Assembly: GCA_930633525.1 (NCBI GenBank)
Contig: CAKNFP010000001.1
Location: 1,838,001 to 1,902,000, forward strand
From: Hyphomicrobiales bacterium
Lineage (GTDB): Bacteria; Pseudomonadota; Alphaproteobacteria; Rhizobiales; Beijerinckiaceae
Length of the DNA stretch: 64,000 nt
Reading direction: 5' to 3'
Below, piece after piece: positions 61,362 through 64,000 of this stretch. Position 1 is the stretch's first letter, and each line of letters opens with the position of its first letter. Below the pieces are notes generated by a model. It worked only from the letters and a program-made list of their open reading frames with translations. It made no database searches and was not told the origin of the DNA. A program made the translations under genes and the position numbers.

Positions 61362-62948
61362 ATGAGCGCGACTGTTGCGGCCAGCGATGAGCGGCCGCCC
61401 TTTCTGGTGCTGGGGATCCCCGCACGGAAGTTCATCGCCTTCATCTTCATGGTGTTCGGGATGTTCATGGCCATCCTGGACATCCAGATCGTGTCCGCCT
61501 CGCTCGCGGAGATCCAGGCAGGTCTTGCAGCGAGCGCGGACGAAATCTCCTGGGTGCAGACGAGCTATCTGATCGCGGAAGTGATCATGATTCCGCTCTC
61601 GGGTTTTTTGTCGCGCGCGCTGTCGACGCGCTGGCTTTTCTCCATGTCCGCCGCCGGCTTCACGGTGATGAGCTTTCTCTGCGCGACCGCGTCGTCGATC
61701 GATCAGATGATCGTCTATCGCGCGCTGCAGGGCTTCATCGGCGGCGGCATGATCCCGACCGTGTTCGCGACTGCCTTCAGCGCCTTCCCCCGCAACAAGC
61801 AGGCCGTCGTCTCGCCCATCATCGGCCTTGTCGCGACGCTGGCGCCGACCATCGGCCCTACGATCGGCGGCTATCTCACCGATATCTTCTCCTGGCACTG
61901 GCTGTTTCTGGTCAATATCGTGCCCGGCGTGATCGTGGCGGTCGCGACCTTTCTCCTGGTCGATTTCGACGAACCTGACCTCAAGCTTCTCGACCGCTTC
62001 GACTGGTGGGGGCTTTTGTTCATGGCCGGTTTCCTTGGAAGCCTCGAATATGTGCTCGAGGAAGGCCCGACCAACGACTGGTTCGATGATCAGGCGATCG
62101 TGGTGCTGACGGTCGTCGCCGCAGCCTCCTGCGTGGCATTTTTCGCCCGGGTGCTGATGGCGAAGATGCCGGTGGTCGATATCCGCGCCTTCAAGGACCG
62201 CAACTTCGCCACGGGTTCGGCGTTCAGCTTCGTGATGGGCATCGGCCTCTACGGCCTTACCTATCTTTATCCCGTCTATCTCGGACGCATCCGCGGCTAT
62301 TCCGCCCTGATGATCGGCGAGACGATGTTCGTCTCGGGTCTCGCGATGTTCTTCGCCGCGCCGCTTGCCGGCCGGCTGATGACCAAGCTCGACCCACGCG
62401 TGATGATGGGCCTCGGCTTCGCAGGCTTTGCGCTTGGAACCTGGCAGGTCACGAACATCACATCGGACTGGGATTTCTGGGAGCTGTTCGTGCCGCAGGT
62501 GCTGCGCGGCGTGTCGATGATGATCTGCATGGTGCCGATCAGCAACGTGGCGCTTGGCACATTGCCGCCCCAGGAGATCAAGAACGCGTCCGGCTTGTTC
62601 AATCTCACGCGCAACCTCGGTGGCGCGGTCGGGCTCGCCCTGATCAACACGCTCCTGAACAATCGGCTCGATCTGCATCTGGCGCGGCTGCACGAGCAGG
62701 TGGCCTGGGGCCGTACGGCGGCAGAGGAAACGCTGGCCAAGATGACTCAGGGCTTCTCAGCACTGGGATCGAACGCCGATCTCGCCGCGATCAAGCAACT
62801 CGCAGGCATCGTGCGCCAGCAAGCGACAGTCATGGCCTTCGCCGATGTGTTCTATGCCCTGACGTTCCTGTTCCTGGCGCTCGTCGTCATACTGCCTATG
62901 GTGAAGAAGCCCCGAGGTGCCGCGGGCAGCGACAGCGGCGGCCATTGA
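61362..62948 (+). CDS. EmrB/QacA-type MFS drug exporter (DHA2, 14 helices)
   Basis: This 528-residue transporter contains MVFGMFMAILDIQIVSASLA (D-motif of helix 1), WVQTSYLIAEVIMIPLSGFL, GGYLTDIFSWHWLFLVNIVP (motif C region) and FLVDFDEPDLKLLDRFDWWG, typical of DHA2 proteins. It uses proton motive force. The neighbouring adaptor and repressor make a complete TetR-EmrA-EmrB module. Confidence 0.95.
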   Translation: MSATVAASDERPPFLVLGIPARKFIAFIFMVFGMFMAILDIQIVSASLAEIQAGLAASADEISWVQTSYLIAEVIMIPLSGFLSRALSTRWLFSMSAAGFTVMSFLCATASSIDQMIVYRALQGFIGGGMIPTVFATAFSAFPRNKQAVVSPIIGLVATLAPTIGPTIGGYLTDIFSWHWLFLVNIVPGVIVAVATFLLVDFDEPDLKLLDRFDWWGLLFMAGFLGSLEYVLEEGPTNDWFDDQAIVVLTVVAAASCVAFFARVLMAKMPVVDIRAFKDRNFATGSAFSFVMGIGLYGLTYLYPVYLGRIRGYSALMIGETMFVSGLAMFFAAPLAGRLMTKLDPRVMMGLGFAGFALGTWQVTNITSDWDFWELFVPQVLRGVSMMICMVPISNVALGTLPPQEIKNASGLFNLTRNLGGAVGLALINTLLNNRLDLHLARLHEQVAWGRTAAEETLAKMTQGFSALGSNADLAAIKQLAGIVRQQATVMAFADVFYALTFLFLALVVILPMVKKPRGAAGSDSGGH

Positions 62949-62987
62949 GTTCGGTCGCTCGTCACCGGCCGCGGCCCCCACGGGTCT

Positions 62988-63413
62988 TCAATCCCCGAGG
63001 TCGAGATCGGCCACGATCAGGCCGTCCTCGCCTCCCTCCACGAGACCGAGGAGTTGTTGCGCGACCGCCGTGTGATTGGGGTCCTTGAGATAGGCATCGC
63101 GCGCCGCGTTACTCGTAAAATCGACGATGAACAGGTGGTTGTAGCCGCGAGCCAACCCCTCCGGGCTGCTGTTGGGGCCTGTCCGGATGCGGGTGATACC
63201 CGGGATGGAGTGCCGAAGTTGTTCCAAAGCGGCGAACATGCCGTCAATCTCCGGTTTCGCGACATCCGGACGAAAGCGGACCAGCACCACATGTTCCAAC
63301 CGCGTAGCCGGCGGTGACGACCTTGGTACGACGTCCAAGAAAAAAAGGAAGAATGTGCCGATAGGGATAAAAATAATGAGGAGTACTGCGATAATATATT
63401 TAAAATATATCAT
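62988..63413 (-). CDS. Membrane-anchored Dabb domain protein
   Basis: This 141-residue protein has one N-terminal membrane helix (FKYIIAVLLIIFIPIGTFFL), then a stress-responsive A/B-barrel domain: LEHVVLVRFRPDVAKPEIDG, ITRIRTGPNSSPEGLARGYN and HLFIVDFTSNAARDAYLKDP. Dabb proteins form dimeric ferredoxin-like barrels. Most lack an anchor. Function here is unknown. Confidence 0.88.
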   Translation of the reverse strand: MIYFKYIIAVLLIIFIPIGTFFLFFLDVVPRSSPPATRLEHVVLVRFRPDVAKPEIDGMFAALEQLRHSIPGITRIRTGPNSSPEGLARGYNHLFIVDFTSNAARDAYLKDPNHTAVAQQLLGLVEGGEDGLIVADLDLGD

Positions 63414-63514
63414 TACTTGTGATCGTTTCAGGGTAAATTTTCAATCGTTATCCTTTTGACAATAGCGTCGGAAATGCTGTCATTGCGCTGCCGTTCGGGC
63501 ATTGTTTGTCTTGT

Positions 63515-64000
63515 TCAGAGCCGATCGACAAGTCCGGCGCCGACCATGGCGGCGATGACCATCGCGCGTCGCAGCAGCGGCCCGCCCGGGAACCGTGGAA
63601 TCGGCAGTCTCGCCATGAGCCCGAAGCGATCGCTCCGCCCTCCGATCGCCTCGGCGATGGCGACACCCGTATAGGGACCGATCATGACGCCCTGGCCCGA
63701 AAAGCCTGACGCCACGTAGAGATCGGATCCAAGCCCACCATCGGATCCAAGTTTGCGGACGAAGGGCAGGCGGGTCGCCGTTATGCCGAGGCGTCCACCC
63801 CAGGCGTGAGTGAGCGGAACGTCGGCAAGACCGGGGAAGACCTTGAGCATGCGCGGCTGAACACGGGCACGGATGTTGGACGGCACCGCGTTGCCGTAGC
63901 TTTCTCCGCCGCCGAAAACCAGGCGGTCGTCAGCAGTCCGTTTGAAGTAGTTGACCACGAATTTGCTATCGGAGGCCGCATAGCGCTCAGTCAGCACCGT
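63515..64000 (-). CDS. FAD-dependent oxidoreductase (DAO family), C-terminal part
   Basis: The gene is cut by the right edge. About 160 residues are visible: FVVNYFKRTADDRLVFGGGE, SYGNAVPSNI, THAWGGRLGITATRLPFVRK and LYVASGFSGQGVMIGPYTGV, the FAD-binding C-terminus typical of PuuB-like gamma-glutamylputrescine oxidases. It oxidises an amine with FAD. The substrate cannot be fixed without the N-terminal half. Confidence 0.88.
   Translation of the reverse strand, partial: TVLTERYAASDSKFVVNYFKRTADDRLVFGGGESYGNAVPSNIRARVQPRMLKVFPGLADVPLTHAWGGRLGITATRLPFVRKLGSDGGLGSDLYVASGFSGQGVMIGPYTGVAIAEAIGGRSDRFGLMARLPIPRFPGGPLLRRAMVIAAMVGAGLVDRL

Noticed and set aside
60024..62693. 889-codon open frame opposite the emrA/emrB genes
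   Set aside because: Antisense to two well-supported genes; composition is His/Arg/Asp-rich as expected from reverse reading of GC-rich DNA; no family motif.

Overview
The window is about 64 kb of GC-rich DNA from an alphaproteobacterium, most likely a Hyphomicrobiales (Rhizobiales) member. The evidence is an NDUFS4-type complex I protein gene between two tRNAs, the lptF-lptG-lptD-pdxA-rsmA block divergent from pepA-holC, DUF6481, DUF2239, GIY-YIG and Dabb genes, and RTX/DUF4214 proteins. The genus cannot be fixed from the sequence; a Chelatococcus/Bosea-like lineage is a guess.

Left end (1-1,050): decayed accessory DNA that stops at the 3' end of a tRNA-Arg. It holds a HI1419/HI1420-type toxin-antitoxin pair whose toxin carries a one-base frameshift, a fragment of a phage-type DNA adenine methylase, and short tandem repeats. 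From 1,051 to 9,495 the chromosome carries tRNA-Arg(TCT), a complex I accessory protein, tRNA-Pro(TGG), a secreted acid phosphatase, an AraC regulator, an APC permease, an exported SAM-methyltransferase and a formylglycine sulfatase.

9,496-33,500 is a mosaic of small, environment-facing genes: an intact 841-bp IS5/IS427-type element just upstream of a secreted RTX/DUF4214 protein, a MASE1-GGDEF diguanylate cyclase, DUF2239 and GIY-YIG genes sharing a repeat-containing divergent promoter, a nitroreductase broken by one base, a PPP-type phosphatase, DegP, FabF, Cfa, several small secreted proteins, tRNA-Pro(GGG) beside a broken acetyltransferase gene, and the stress membrane proteins GlsB and HdeD.

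34,131-43,668 is the most interesting region. A five-gene peptide-type (family 5) ABC importer is followed by a C45 N-terminal-nucleophile amidase and a PspF-like sigma-54 activator. Downstream are two genes of uncharacterised families, AtuA-like DUF1446 and DUF4387. I find good -24/-12 sigma-54 promoters before the first gene and before the DUF1446 gene. Both have an AT-rich inverted repeat just upstream. This suggests a self-contained sigma-54 regulon for uptake, deacylation and further metabolism of an amide-containing compound. The substrate is unknown.

43,762-64,000 is mostly conserved housekeeping: rsmA, pdxA, lptD, lptG and lptF on the minus strand (with no surA between lptD and pdxA), then pepA, holC and an S10 carboxypeptidase on the plus strand. 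An unrecognised protein (54,599-55,711), an ABC-F ATPase, a Crp-family regulator and a TetR-EmrA-EmrB efflux module with twin palindromic operators follow. The window ends with a membrane-anchored Dabb protein and a truncated FAD-dependent oxidoreductase.
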